A DNA stretch of 64,000 bases, taken from Agriotes lineatus (Eukaryota; Arthropoda; Insecta; Coleoptera; Elateridae). Numbering within the stretch: position 1 is the first letter of the stretch; each line of letters opens with the position of its first letter. Positions 35,531-46,100 of the stretch are shown here, piece by piece. Where the stretch lies: the NCBI GenBank assembly GCA_940337035.1, contig CALNHX010003562.1:62001-126000 (forward strand), in the 5' to 3' direction. The notes beneath the pieces are model-generated. The model saw only the letters and a program-made list of their open reading frames with translations. It made no database searches and had not been told where the DNA came from. The position numbers and the translations under genes were made by a program.

Positions 35531-38172
35531 TCAAGTAATAATTTTAATAAACTTTCTCTTTCTAATTTTAGATTTTTCTTTGATATTACGATTTAATATT
35601 CTAATTCTAAAATACATTTTACACCTAAAAAACAAACTTTTAGCATCATCGCCTAAATCTATATTTCTTGCACATTTCAAAAGGTTTTTTATATAATTAT
35701 TTGTAATTTGTAGAGAATCTCCATTAATTTCTTTAAAAATATGATTTAAATCCCTACACTTATTTAGAAAATCATCTGTAGGTTTCATTAAACCACCTTC
35801 AGACACATGATTTATCCATGAAAATGAATAATCACTAGAGTCTGGAATGTACCCCAGTTTTTCTTTTTTTCTTAATTTAAAAGCTACAAATCCCGCTAAA
35901 TTTTCTAATCCATCCCACTGAATTTCAGAGAGGTCATTAACTACTAAATCATTATCATCATCAGTTGCAGACACTCTTAAACGACTGAACAACTGTCCAG
36001 TAACCACTTCTGCATTATCTTTCTCATTCTCATTATTTAAGGCCTCGTCGCAAGTATTATTGAAAGAATCCATGTTTACAATTGCAATATTTGGCACATC
36101 ATGTAACGCCTGTCCCACATTTGACGATTCAGAAATGATTTCATCATTTCTTCCCATCACATAATTTCTAAGTCGATATTTGAACTGTAAGGCAGTTGGG
36201 TGGTCATAAAGGCCTCCAATTGACCTAATAATTGAAAAAAATCCTTCTAAAGGATCTTGGTTTAAATTATATGTTAGTAAATATTTTATATTAAAATCAG
36301 TTTGCAGATCATTAAACAGTAGTTTTAATGATTTAATACTGACTATAATTCCTTTTTGGAAAGGCAATAATTCTTTAGTACCAATTTTTCTCAAAGAATG
36401 CATTGTTTTAGCCATTTCATCTAAAATTTCATTTTGCTCATTCAACGCCAAACCATAAGCTTTCTTTCGATTTCTTGAATCGCTATGTGCAAGCTTAGAA
36501 TTAAAGACATCAAACCAGTCGTTCGTAAGTTTAAGTAATTTTGAACATTCTAACCAATTATTATCACTTTGATATAAGCCCAAGCAACCCATTCTTGAAA
36601 GAGCTTGTGATACTGTATGTGAAAATAATTTTGTTGCTAATTTTACTTTTTGGCGCTGCGCACCTTTTACAGTCAGAAATTCTTCATTGATTTTATGGGC
36701 AATATTCAAATCTAAATTTTTTGTGTTTTGCAAAAGTTCTACAATTGGTTTGGAATTGATTATTTTACCATTCTTTCCAAATCCTGTATCGATGAGATGG
36801 TTTCTTAATAGTTTGATCATATGGGGTGTATCAGCAAAAACGTAAATATTTTTATTATTTACTGGATTTAGAAACCATGATTTTTTTACAGAAATATTTA
36901 ATTTTGTCCAAAGACCCCTATTGCTACCTCCTAAATCGCAGTTTATTGCATATACTGGGTACCCAATGCTTTCCAGTTTTGTTATAATTTCAAACAACAG
37001 TTCCTTAGTTAGCTTGCAGTCATAATCGTAAAATATGGGTTGTTTCCAATTCCCACATATTCCCCGAGCCATTACCACCTGAACATACTTTGTTGGGCCT
37101 AACGTAGAGTCAGTCTTCTTGTCATAATCAAAAGTACATTGTATTTTAACCTCATCAAACAGAATAACGCAGGATCTCTCCATTTTAGACAATGTAGAAT
37201 TTTTCATGAGTTTCAATACTGTATTTAAGATACCTAAAAGATGGAAAAATCCTTTTTTTAAATTGTACTTTCACATAAGACTTGATCTTACACACCTGGC
37301 TGCACATCAATTTTTCCGGCCCACCTTCTCAAAGTTGATACACCTGGTAACGGGTAACCTCTTTTTCTTAATAAGCGATATGAGCGTGGTCCTCCTGCGT
37401 ATAAAGATATTGCAGAGGCAATATCTTCTATTGTCCATTTCACCTGATTGCCAGACTTCAGTTTTCGAAGTTGCCCTTTAGTAAAAATTTTTTCTATCGA
37501 TTGTAATTCTCTGCTTTGCTTTTCGACGATGTCTTTGAGCTGGGAACATTCTTGTTCAAGTATTTGTAATTTTTTTAAGACAATGTCATGCGAACTAAAA
37601 ACAATATATGATCATTTAAATATGAATCATATTGTGCATTAAATAGAAAACATTACCTTTCAGTTTGAGTAGCAACACTGATATCTTTTTTTGGCTGTGT
37701 AATTTCTTCCTCTGCTGCAGGTATGCCTTGTTCATTTTCTTTTTGAGTTAATTGGTGTTGATGCCTGCATAAAGCAATGAAATTATAACACGTGTAAAAT
37801 ATAAATTATTATTATTACTTACTCATGGATGCTTTGTATCAAACGACGTCGTTTTACTCTTTCATCGCGTCTGGTTTGGCGGTCCGGGACCTTTGTTAGG
37901 TTAACTGAAGGTATGGCGTCAGGTTTTAGTTTCCATTTATTGGGTGGTAAATTTAATAACTTTTCTTTGAAACAATAATCACTATCCACAAAATGGTCAG
38001 AGCAAACTCTTGCTGTTTTAATGTTAAATTTATGCTGTTGATAGCACTTATGCACCCACGTATCACATAAAGATTTGTCTGTAGGAAATGAAAAATACCG
38101 ACACTTCGAAGCATATCGCTTGCTCCTTTTGTTGTTATTGTTAGAACAACCAATTACTGCACAAAATACCAT
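35531..38172 (-). CDS. P-element transposase (THAP9-like), four exons, 819 aa
   Basis: Exons 38172-37823, 37764-37657, 37594-37296 and 37233-35531 total 2,460 nt and join in phase to 819 codons plus stop, with GT-AG introns of 52-62 bp. Exon 1 encodes a THAP zinc finger: FCAVIGCSNN supplies the two N-terminal Cys, and VCSDHF the Cys/His pair. Exon 3 holds a coiled coil and the helix-turn-helix-like region (KWTIEDIASAISLY, YPLPGVSTLRRW). Exon 4 holds the RNase H-like catalytic core with acidic residues near 279 (ILFDEVKIQ), 352 (YAINCDLGG), 387 (VFADTPHMIKLLRN) and Glu 582 (NQDPLEGFFSIIRS). Start chosen at the methionine right before the first THAP cysteine; an upstream in-frame Met adds 15 residues. 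The family excises and inserts DNA using GTP as cofactor. No lesion seen. Confidence 0.92.
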
Positions 38173-38257
38173 TTTTGAAATATTAAGTAAGGTAATAACA
38201 ACTGAAAACAATAACACGCAGCAAATGCTAAATGGTCATGACAGCCACAGCTGACAG

Positions 38258-38278
38258 CTTTGTCACTGAATGACGTCA
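38258..38278 (-). promoter_or_regulatory. P element right subterminal inverted repeat
   Basis: Inverse partner of 35080-35100, 64 bp from the right end. It lies about 90 bp upstream of the transposase ATG, so binding here could also affect the promoter. Confidence 0.6.
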
Positions 38279-38311
38279 GCAGCAAGAAAGAGACAGAGCA
38301 CTACCTGCGCG

Positions 38312-38342
38312 TGAGCATATCTTTAAAAGTTATAGTATCATG
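38312..38342 (-). repeat. P element right terminal inverted repeat (31 bp)
   Basis: Exact inverse of 35017-35047, followed directly by the duplicated AGCTAAACT. Confidence 0.93.
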
Positions 38343-38508
38343 AGCTAAACTGCCCGACAACTTTTAATGGTCGCTCCGAGTACCCGATAATTTATCCTAA
38401 CGACAAAGTGGCCAACAAAAATATCCGTACATTGTAATACGACAGAATTCGGTTTGTCGGCAAGATAACGCTATCGGGTAGTATATCGGCATATTGTACA
38501 ACCGGGCC

Positions 38509-40688
38509 TTAAACTGCTCCTGTTTTTGTATTTCTTCATCTTTTCTTATGAGTTCTTTTCTTATTGACATTTGTTGATCTTGTCTTCTTCTTTCTATCTC
38601 TTGTGTGGAATAGCAGACTCTTTGGTAGTACTTTTCCCATTTATTTTTACCGTCTTCTATTATTTTCTCCTCCTTTTTCTTCTTTCCAACATTCTTTCAA
38701 TATTGTATTTTCCGTGTTGCTTCTTATTCTATCTTCATATTTTATTGGTATATGTCCTGCCTCTATTCTTAGTTTTCTTCTTTTTGTTTCCTCTAGCACA
38801 AAATATGATGGCGTGTTTGTATCAAACTCCAATAGCCATTTGATGTATTTTACTTGGATTTTCTCGATCTCTTCCCTCTCTTCCCAACCCCATATTTCTG
38901 CGCCATACAGAACTATACTTTTTATTATTGTGTCAAACATCATTAGCCTCTCCGAATTTTCTCTTTCCTATTCCCGATATTTGGCCCAATGCCTTCATAA
39001 CTTTACTTGTGACTTCCTTTAAATGTTTTTCTGGCCCATTGTTTCTTTGGAATGTATATCCTAGGTATTTTATTTCATTTGTTTTTTCTATTTCTTCTTC
39101 GTTCCATTTCCATTTTTCTTTTTTATCCCTTCCTCCTCCTTTTCTAAAGACTATGATCTTTGATTTTTCTACATTTAATTCCATACTCTTTTTCTATAAA
39201 TATCGCTGGAATCTTATCATCATATCTTTCATTTGTTCCTTTTCTTTTGCCAGAAGTACTATGTCATCAGCATATGCTAATGACCAAATCTTCTTCTTAC
39301 TCACCCCACCTGCTTGCCATTATCATAATTTATCTTCCAAATCTGATATATATATCAGGAAAAAAGTCGGGCTGAGAGGGCATCCTTGTCGTAATCCTCT
39401 TTCTGTCCAAAACCTTTTAGATGTCTTCATTAATTTTGACAATGTTTACGGTTTCTTCGTATAGTTCTTTTATTCGGGTAATCATGTGTTGCTGTATTCC
39501 TTTTCTTTCCATCATTTGCCACAGTTCTTGTCTATTCACCATGTCGAAGGCTGCTTTGAGATCAACGAAAAATGTAACTGGCTTTCCTTTTTTCTCCATT
39601 ATTTCCTTTTCTATTATGTAGTTTAGGATATATATGTTGTCTATTGCACCTCTTCCCTTTCTGAATCCTGATTGTGTTTCTTGAATGATGCTCTTTTCAT
39701 CCATTTCCTGTTTTAGCTTTCCTTCCAAGATCATGGCATATAATTTATAAGCTGTATTCATTAAGGTTATTCCCCTGTAATTCTCTGCCATGTCTCTGTC
39801 TTCTCTTTTATATATCGGGATTATTATTCCTGTTTTCCAACTTTCTGGAAATCCTTTGCCTTCCCATATATTTTGTAAGCACTCTGTTAGTCTTCCAATT
39901 ATATTATCTGGTGCGTTTATCCATACTTCATTCTGCAGCTCATCTACCCTGGGGGATTTGTTCTTTTTTAATCTCTTTATTTGGTATCTTACTTTCTCTT
40001 CCTTTATTGGTGTTGTTGTTTCTATTGCTGTTTCTTGTCTTTGTATAATTCTTTCTTCTCTTCCTTTCAGTATCTTCCTGAACTGTGTTTCCCATATTGT
40101 CATCTCTATTTTGTCACTTATCTGAGATCTCTTTGTTGATGTACTTCCATGCTTCTGTTTCGTCCTTTATTTCCCTTATTTCTTTTCCATATTGTTCCAT
40201 CTTCCTCTTTTTTTTGCTCTTTATTAGTTCTTTGTATTCTTTCATCTTTTTATATATACATTTTTTGCAACTTTTTTAATTTTCCATCTTCTTAAACACT
40301 GTCTTACTTGCAGCTTTTTATTTTCACATTCTTTATCCCACCAAGGATTTTTACCTATTTTCCATTTCTGTATTGTCTTTTGTTCTTTCACTATATTTTC
40401 CTTAATCTTCTCTGTGAATTCATTCATTGCACTTTCTACTCCTTCCTTTCTGAATTCAATCCTTCTTAAATTCTCTTTGTATATTTTTATACTGTCTTTT
40501 GTCCATACATTTTTATTTATTCGCCTAAATTCTTTCTCTTTTGATTCAGGTTTCATTGTTTCTGCTAAGTGTATTGTTAAGGGTTGATGATCTGACTCAG
40601 TTCTCTCCCCTATTATTAGGCTTTTGATATCTTCTAGGCCTGTATTGTTGGTTATTACATAATCAATTACCGTCTCTCCTGTAGGACC
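38509..40688 (-). pseudogene. LINE family C endonuclease end and reverse transcriptase
   Basis: On the minus strand, from the truncated 5' end: VIDYVITN and ESDHQPLTIHL (last endonuclease motifs, 40560-40680), a linker with KIGKNPWWDKECE, then RIIPIYKRE-like IIIPIYKREDRDMAENYRG, TFFVDLKAAFDMVNR in the 39417-40103 frame, a stop-ridden region around the YADD motif, and NEIKYLGYTFQRNNG, SIVLYGAEIWGWEE, FDTNTPSYFVLEETKRRKL. Frames are repeatedly broken. The reading continues beyond the Harbinger element at 31725. Confidence 0.8.
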
Positions 40689-40726
40689 TGCAGATTCAGT
40701 GTTTATTTCGCTTTAAGTTAGCTCAG

Positions 40727-40985
40727 AATCAAATGTCACTAGGATGGGTCAAACAGAGGGGCCACGTTTAAAATTTCTTATCACATCTTTATTCTCGAAT
40801 CTTAATTTATTACAAAAGTTCAGGAAAATATATATACAATTTGAAATAAATACATAAGGAATGATTTATACATAATACAATTTTGAATCATTTGTACAAA
40901 AATACATACAACAAAATTACAAAAAATAACAAATATTAAAACTGGCAGTAGAAATAGTTCACTTCAATAATTTTACTTAACAGTA
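40727..40985 (-). repeat. LTR-like dispersed repeat, copy 2
   Basis: Diverged copy of 12397-12612. It begins about 25 bp beyond the target duplication of LINE family C, so that LINE landed at the edge of this older repeat. Confidence 0.5.
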
Positions 40986-40989
40986 ATGT

Positions 40990-43170
40990 GTCGCTACTTA
41001 TGTGGTGTACTGGATTTAGAGTTTGCTGAAAAAATAATTTCCATCAATCTATCAACCCCCTCAACTCCCAAGTTATTTATTAAGTGTGCAAAATGGTAAG
41101 GGGTGCATATGGTTATACGTGTTACTAAATACAGCTAAAGCATGTAATGAGACTTAACAAAGTAAAGCTGAAATACCAGGGTTGCCCAGACTGCTCAGTG
41201 CACTTCCTTAAAATGTGTAAAATTTTTGTATTAGGCAAATTGAAAATCAGTTAGACTGATAATTATGCTACCACGACATAGTAAATTACTAAACCTATAA
41301 GCCACAGCAATAACTGCCCATAGAGGACGTTTGGCACAAATAATGCAATGCAGTAACTCCACAGCATGTGTTATTGATATACAGCAATGAGAAATTTTAC
41401 TACCAGTATTCAGAGTTAATCTTCAAATGTGTTTCATAGATTTACAAGACCTATCCAATAGTATGTTATAAAACATTAAAACACAGACTAGAATAAATCT
41501 TTGTAACATAAAAATGCGTTTCCTCAAAAATAGTACGATGTTTGAAAACTTTTAATTGGTACATAAATAAGTACATAAAAATAATCTAGAAAATTACACG
41601 ACCGTTGCAATCTCGAGTAACCATTAGAAATACTTGAACTAAAATTGTAAACGGTATATACACAATGGTTTTTCTATGGCGTGATATACTTGTTTATAGT
41701 ACGTAATAATGTGACTATAATGGGTAAAAACGATGAGTCTATTCTCTATTTGGCACATTATTAAATTTGGCTGTTCATCACATCAGTGGTAACTTATACA
41801 GTAATTTTATTTGAAGCATTTTTATAATTAATCTATTCCCAACAAGATAATCAGTTTTATTGCTGTTAAATACAGAGAAAAACATTAGAATTTGCATGGT
41901 GGTAGTAACACTGCCAATTCTATGTTCCAACTTCAGTCTTCTGTAATTATAGTTAAAATATACTCCAAGCCAAATTAATACTAAATCTGCATAAAGTGGA
42001 AAAAACTGTTACAAACTACTTACCAAAACCTACACATTTCTCAATAAGATGAAATAAATAAGCATTTATGCTGAGAGAAGGCACTAGTTTTACTATACAA
42101 TTTTTTTCATTATTCTAAAGCTATTTTTTCATGGCAGCTTGTTTATTTCATCAAATTTTCCTAGGTACCTTGTAACCATACCTGAGAAATAGTAAACAAA
42201 AATCGACAAAATTTTCCTGATTACAGTCATTTATGATCAAACAAACAATTTGAAGTTCCTATTCGCATTCTGTCACTGAATTTAAATTGCAGAAATAGAT
42301 AGAAATTAAGATGCAAAAGCCCACACCAATCGGCAGTTTGGAGACAGCCCTGGCTTCGTTTCCAATCGAAAGGAAATATTTACAAGATGATAATGCACCA
42401 TCGCACGACTGCATCTCTACTGTGAGTGTTGATCATGATTTATGAGCAAAAAGTTGAAGAAACAATCAAGCCAGTGATTAGTATTTACAAAAGCAACACA
42501 AGAGTCTCAACACCAAAGCTACACCCCATACCTGCTTTTGAATGTCCGTACTCGTTCAAGAAATTTGCAAACATATCATCCAACAAATCATATGAACCTG
42601 GCAAAAAATTGAGTAACACTTAAGTCGGCTAGACTAGAGAATTCAATTTACCTGACTGCTGGGACGAGCAACTATTTTTCAGTTTATTAGAATTTTGTTG
42701 GGCATAATTGTTATTAGAGTTCTGAAAGCACAACAGCTTTAGTAAACATGAAACTTTCGGAGGAAATTTCAGAGTTGGGTATCATTGTGTTAAAACAAGA
42801 CAATTATTTAGACCAGCTTTCTGTGCTAAATTGGCGGATCTAATTTTACATAATCTAAATCTAACTTCTTTCGGTAATTACTTGAGCATCCGTGTCTTAA
42901 TTTTTTTTTATGTATCATTAAGTTTGAATATAAAGAGGCAATCACATAATACGTGACATTTTCAATCTGTAAATTATTCAAGATTTATGTTTGAATATTT
43001 GATTTTAGTTTTGTAATATGGCAAAGATTATCATCAACCCAATATATTTATTAACATTATACATATATATGTACTTGTGTATGTGTTTGATTGCTGTTTG
43101 TGTGATAGATTACATTATCAAAATACTCTGAGCTCAAATAAATTTCTAATTAGAGTTGCCTGTGATTCAT
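40990..43170. other. no gene recognised
   Basis: AT-rich, possibly host intergenic sequence. A short phrase near 42390 (YLQDDNAPSHDC) recalls transposase DNAPxH motifs but stands alone. Confidence 0.45.
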
Positions 43171-43173
43171 GTT

Positions 43174-43434
43174 ATATCGGGGGATCGAATAAATTCACCT
43201 CTAGTGTGCTGTGATTTGTGGTATACATTTGACAGCACTGAAGTGGATTGTCAGTCTATGTCAAATTCGAGGTTAGTAGGTTAGGTTTTGTTTGCTTTTT
43301 GACACAAAGTGAAGCAAAACTTAACCTGAAAATCTCAAATTTGACATAGACTGACAATCCACTTCAGTGCTGCCGAATGTATACCACAAATCACAGCAGA
43401 CGAGAGGTGAAATTTATTCGATCACCCAATATGT
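43174..43434. mobile_element. 260-bp palindromic element containing the GGCACTG-family core
   Basis: Left arm GGATCGAATAAATTCACCTC and right arm GAGGTGAAATTTATTCGATC are mirrored out to the ends. Inside, AGTCTATGTCAAATTCGAGG and its inverse form the core also seen at 30.2 and 60.8 kb. The arms differ by scattered substitutions. Confidence 0.8.
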
Positions 43435-43451
43435 TTGGCAGTAGTGAAGTG

Positions 43452-43520
43452 TACTGTTGGTGGTATTGTCAGTATATGTCCAATTTGAAGTTAGTAGGTT
43501 AGGTTTATTTGTTATTTGAC
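43452..43520 (+). repeat. partial GGCACTG-family copy
   Basis: CTGTTGGTGGTATTGTCAGT followed by a diverged ATGTCCAATTTGAAGTTAGT resembles one half of the 70-bp MITE at 30182. The right half is missing. Confidence 0.55.
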
Positions 43521-43646
43521 ACAGACTGACACAAGGTAGGTAAGGAAACTATGTCGAGTGGCCGAATTCCAAAATTGGTTTGATGTAGATGATGTATATT
43601 TTGTAGAGAAGTGATGGGGAGATATCCTTAAATGTTTTTCTGATTA

Positions 43647-44657
43647 TAACAGGTGTTCAAAGACGTTGAAGAGTTCATTGTGAACATACCACATTAGCTG
43701 TTTCAACCGAATGTCACTTTTTGTTCATTTTTAGTAAATTGTGTGTTCCATTAGTGAAATATCGTAATTACCGTAGTTTGCTTTAATAATTTTAACTAAA
43801 ATAGAATCTTTACAGAATATCAGCTTCTCTAGACAGGCAGACGTATTCTGTAATCTCTACCTGTCAGTTATTTGTGTTCGGTAATGTAACCTCTTCAATT
43901 AAAATTGTGTTGACACAAGAACATAACATTTTTATGATCGAATCCTATTTTCTTAACAGCCGTCGAGTTGATGGAATATGGCAGTACTCAATCCATAATT
44001 GTTTTGAAGAGTTTCGGCAAGAATTTCCAAACCTTCCGTTGCTAGAGACAACTCTTCATCCTCAAAAATTAGGAGTGTGAGGGGCTACTTCAAGGCGTAG
44101 AATAATTGGCCCATACTTCTTTGAAGGTAAAAGTAAGACAAAAATGTTTCTTTTGAAGATATAACAAACTCACGTTTAGTTTTTTCTAACAAGACTGCAC
44201 ACGATACGAGAATTTTTTGACAGACGGATTATTAGTCGAAACATGCCAATACCTTATCCTGCCAGACCTGACGCCATGCGATTTCTTTCTATGGCCGTAT
44301 TTAAAGAACTTGATTTTCCAGCAATGACTAAATGAACTAAATGAACTGCGGCACAGAGTAGAGGAGAAAATTAATGAAATTATGTTAATAAATGCCAAAT
44401 GGCGAGCATGCCTGGGTGAAGGCGGTTAAAAATTTGGATATTTGTTATGAATCCTTTTTTATTGCAATAAATTACAGTTAAGTTATTACCATTTGATAAA
44501 AATGTAGTGTTTTAAAGTTGGTTTTAATTGTTTGCATTTGATTGCTTTGTAGTTGTTAAATATGTTTATAAAAATAGGGTTAGGTACGTTTTGTGATATG
44601 TTCACAATGAACTCTTCAGCGCCGCCCAGGACGTGAAGACTATTTGAACACCCGTTA
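43647..44657 (+). mobile_element. mariner-type element, about 1 kb, TA-flanked
   Basis: TAACAGGTGTTCAAA at the left and TTTGAACACCCGTTA at the right are inverted ends with one difference, each flanked by TA. Further in, GAAGAGTTCATTGTGAACAT and its inverse extend the repeats. It contains the transposase fragments described at 43874-44390. Confidence 0.8.
43874..44390 (+). pseudogene. mariner-type transposase with internal deletion
   Basis: The N-terminus reads LTQEHNIFMIESYFLNSRR and WQYSIHNCFEEFRQEFPN, the helix-turn-helix entry of the DUF4817/DDE_3 kind of insect mariner transposase. It then jumps directly to ETTLHPQKLGV, SRRRIIGPYFFEG and REFFDRRIISRNM, which belong to the C-terminal catalytic half. 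Roughly the central third is gone, and several stops follow. Confidence 0.75.
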
Positions 44658-44659
44658 TA

Positions 44660-46100
44660 TAACAAACTGTTGGATTTATTAGTAACAATTTTGATGTGAT
44701 TGCCTCATTTGAGATCTGGTGAGATGTGTATACTCAAGTCTGGGTACAGGTAAGTCGTTGATATTATATTGTTATGTATACTAAAACAACTGATGAGCTG
44801 TTGTTCACCCTAGGTATTGATGCTACATCGAGTAGTGTTTTTGGTGGTTTGATAATTAAGACGTTGCTGAATTGATCGGCAAAACTATCAGGGATAATAG
44901 AAGGACAATTGACAGTTTCAGTCTGGTGCGACGAGTGTAGTAGGTTGAAATGACCTTTGCATCAAGTGGAGTTGTGAAGTTTTATCTATTTAGAGTTACT
45001 AAGTGGAGTTTAATATATTTAGAGTGGATGTCTTCATAGCTTCTACAAGAGTTGTGTAATGTTTTCTTTCATATTAATTTTGGATGGCGGGTTTTTTGTT
45101 TTGAAAAACTTTTTCAAATTTTGATTTCCATTGTAAGTGACGCATCTCAGGTTTGAGGAATTTTGTGTCGGTTGAGTTTTAAAGAAATTAAATTAGTTTT
45201 TATCCTCTTGCTTTCGTTTTTGTATGTGCTCCACAGCGTTGTTGCCGTGTATTCAACTTGACTGCCCAGTTCTAATTCAAAGTTGTGTCTCAGGTGTTCG
45301 TTAATAGTCTCATCTGTCTTAAAATGGGCGAATATAAATGCTTTTGGGAATTATGGGGTAAGAATTGGAGTGTAGATGATTGGGTTAAGTGATCACTTTT
45401 ACCTACAGGTGTTAGATGTGTATATTGGTGATCAAGTTCTAGGTGTTGGAGGGGATTAAATACAGTTTTCAAAAATGATGGCTTCATCTCTGGAGCTCCA
45501 AATAAATGAGGATTCTTTATGTTGCCGAATGTGATTACGTTGCGTATTTGAACTTTAATTTCAATGATTTGGCTATATCAGCTATTGTTTGGTTTTATCT
45601 TCTTCCAGTGTTAGTTCTATAATGTTTTATATAACTACAATGTTAAAAGATGTTGTAGATAATGAATGAATTAATTTTGAAAAAGGAGTTTGAAGCAGTG
45701 AGAGTCCTTTGTGTCTTTAATTTTCTTGTGAAATCGTTCTATATTATTCTTTAATTTTTATATAAATAAATTTCTTTGTATGTACATAACATAATAAAGT
45801 GATTATGTTTATTTGCAATTTTTTCTGTTGAATTTAATTGTTAAAATCAACAGATGCCTAGCTACAATTACATCATAACTTAGACCAAGGGTATATCGTT
45901 AATTATTTATTCAATTCCGAATCGGTTCAACTGTTTATTACACAATGCCCAACTCTGCTCACCCGGATAAAAATTGTGCCCTAACAATTACCTGCAAATA
46001 CCTGTCACTGCCTGCTGAGTTACTTTTAGTGCTCGTATGATTATGTTTAGATATACTGAAAACAAAGAACAAAATCAAAATGAAATCGCCGGCCGCAGGG
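44660..46100. other. 3' flank of the ubinuclein gene; no other gene recognised
   Basis: AT-rich sequence downstream of the minus-strand gene; part may be its 3' untranslated region. No repeat or frame of note. Confidence 0.45.

Larger units (their letters stand above)
35017..38342 (-). mobile_element. complete P element with intact transposase gene
   Basis: Both ends read CATGATACTATAAC inward, and the inverted repeats match perfectly for 31 bp, the same length as in the canonical Drosophila P element. AGCTAAACT is directly repeated outside (35008-35016 and 38343-38351); P elements usually duplicate 8 bp, so one matching base may be chance. Inside each end, 63-64 bp from the terminus, lies a 21-bp subterminal inverted repeat. 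A single minus-strand gene with four exons fills the element. It interrupts the Harbinger element between the Myb gene and the right end. Confidence 0.93.
31726..38508 (+). mobile_element. PIF/Harbinger transposon, interrupted by a P element
   Basis: Flanked by TTA on both sides (31723-31725, 38509-38511), the classical 3-bp Harbinger duplication. The ends share GGCCCGGTTGTACAAT as inverted repeats. It carries both genes expected of the superfamily: a DDE transposase on the plus strand and a Myb/SANT-like DNA-binding protein on the minus strand, convergently arranged. Without the inserted P element and its duplicated 9 bp it is about 3.45 kb. It sits within LINE family C. Confidence 0.9.
30556..40688 (-). 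mobile_element. LINE family C, minus strand, carrying a nest of insertions
   Basis: TGCAGATTCAGTGT occurs at 30542-30555 and again at 40689-40702, a perfect 14-bp target duplication. Between them a minus-strand LINE runs from a truncated endonuclease near 40680 to a (CTA)n-type tail at 30556-30570. LINE sequence occupies only 38509-40688, 31554-31725 and 30556-30895; the rest is a hAT-like element and a Harbinger element. The joins restore coding sense (WKKDDEK resumes as MCRLCGIEEE across the hAT insert). It is 5' truncated and its frames are broken. Confidence 0.88.

Noticed and set aside
38564..40279. Plus-strand hydrophobic frames resembling membrane proteins
   Set aside because: Antisense shadows of the minus-strand LINE family C.
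42300..42440. Transposase-like phrase YLQDDNAPSHDC
   Set aside because: Stands alone without neighbouring motifs or terminal repeats; too short to call.
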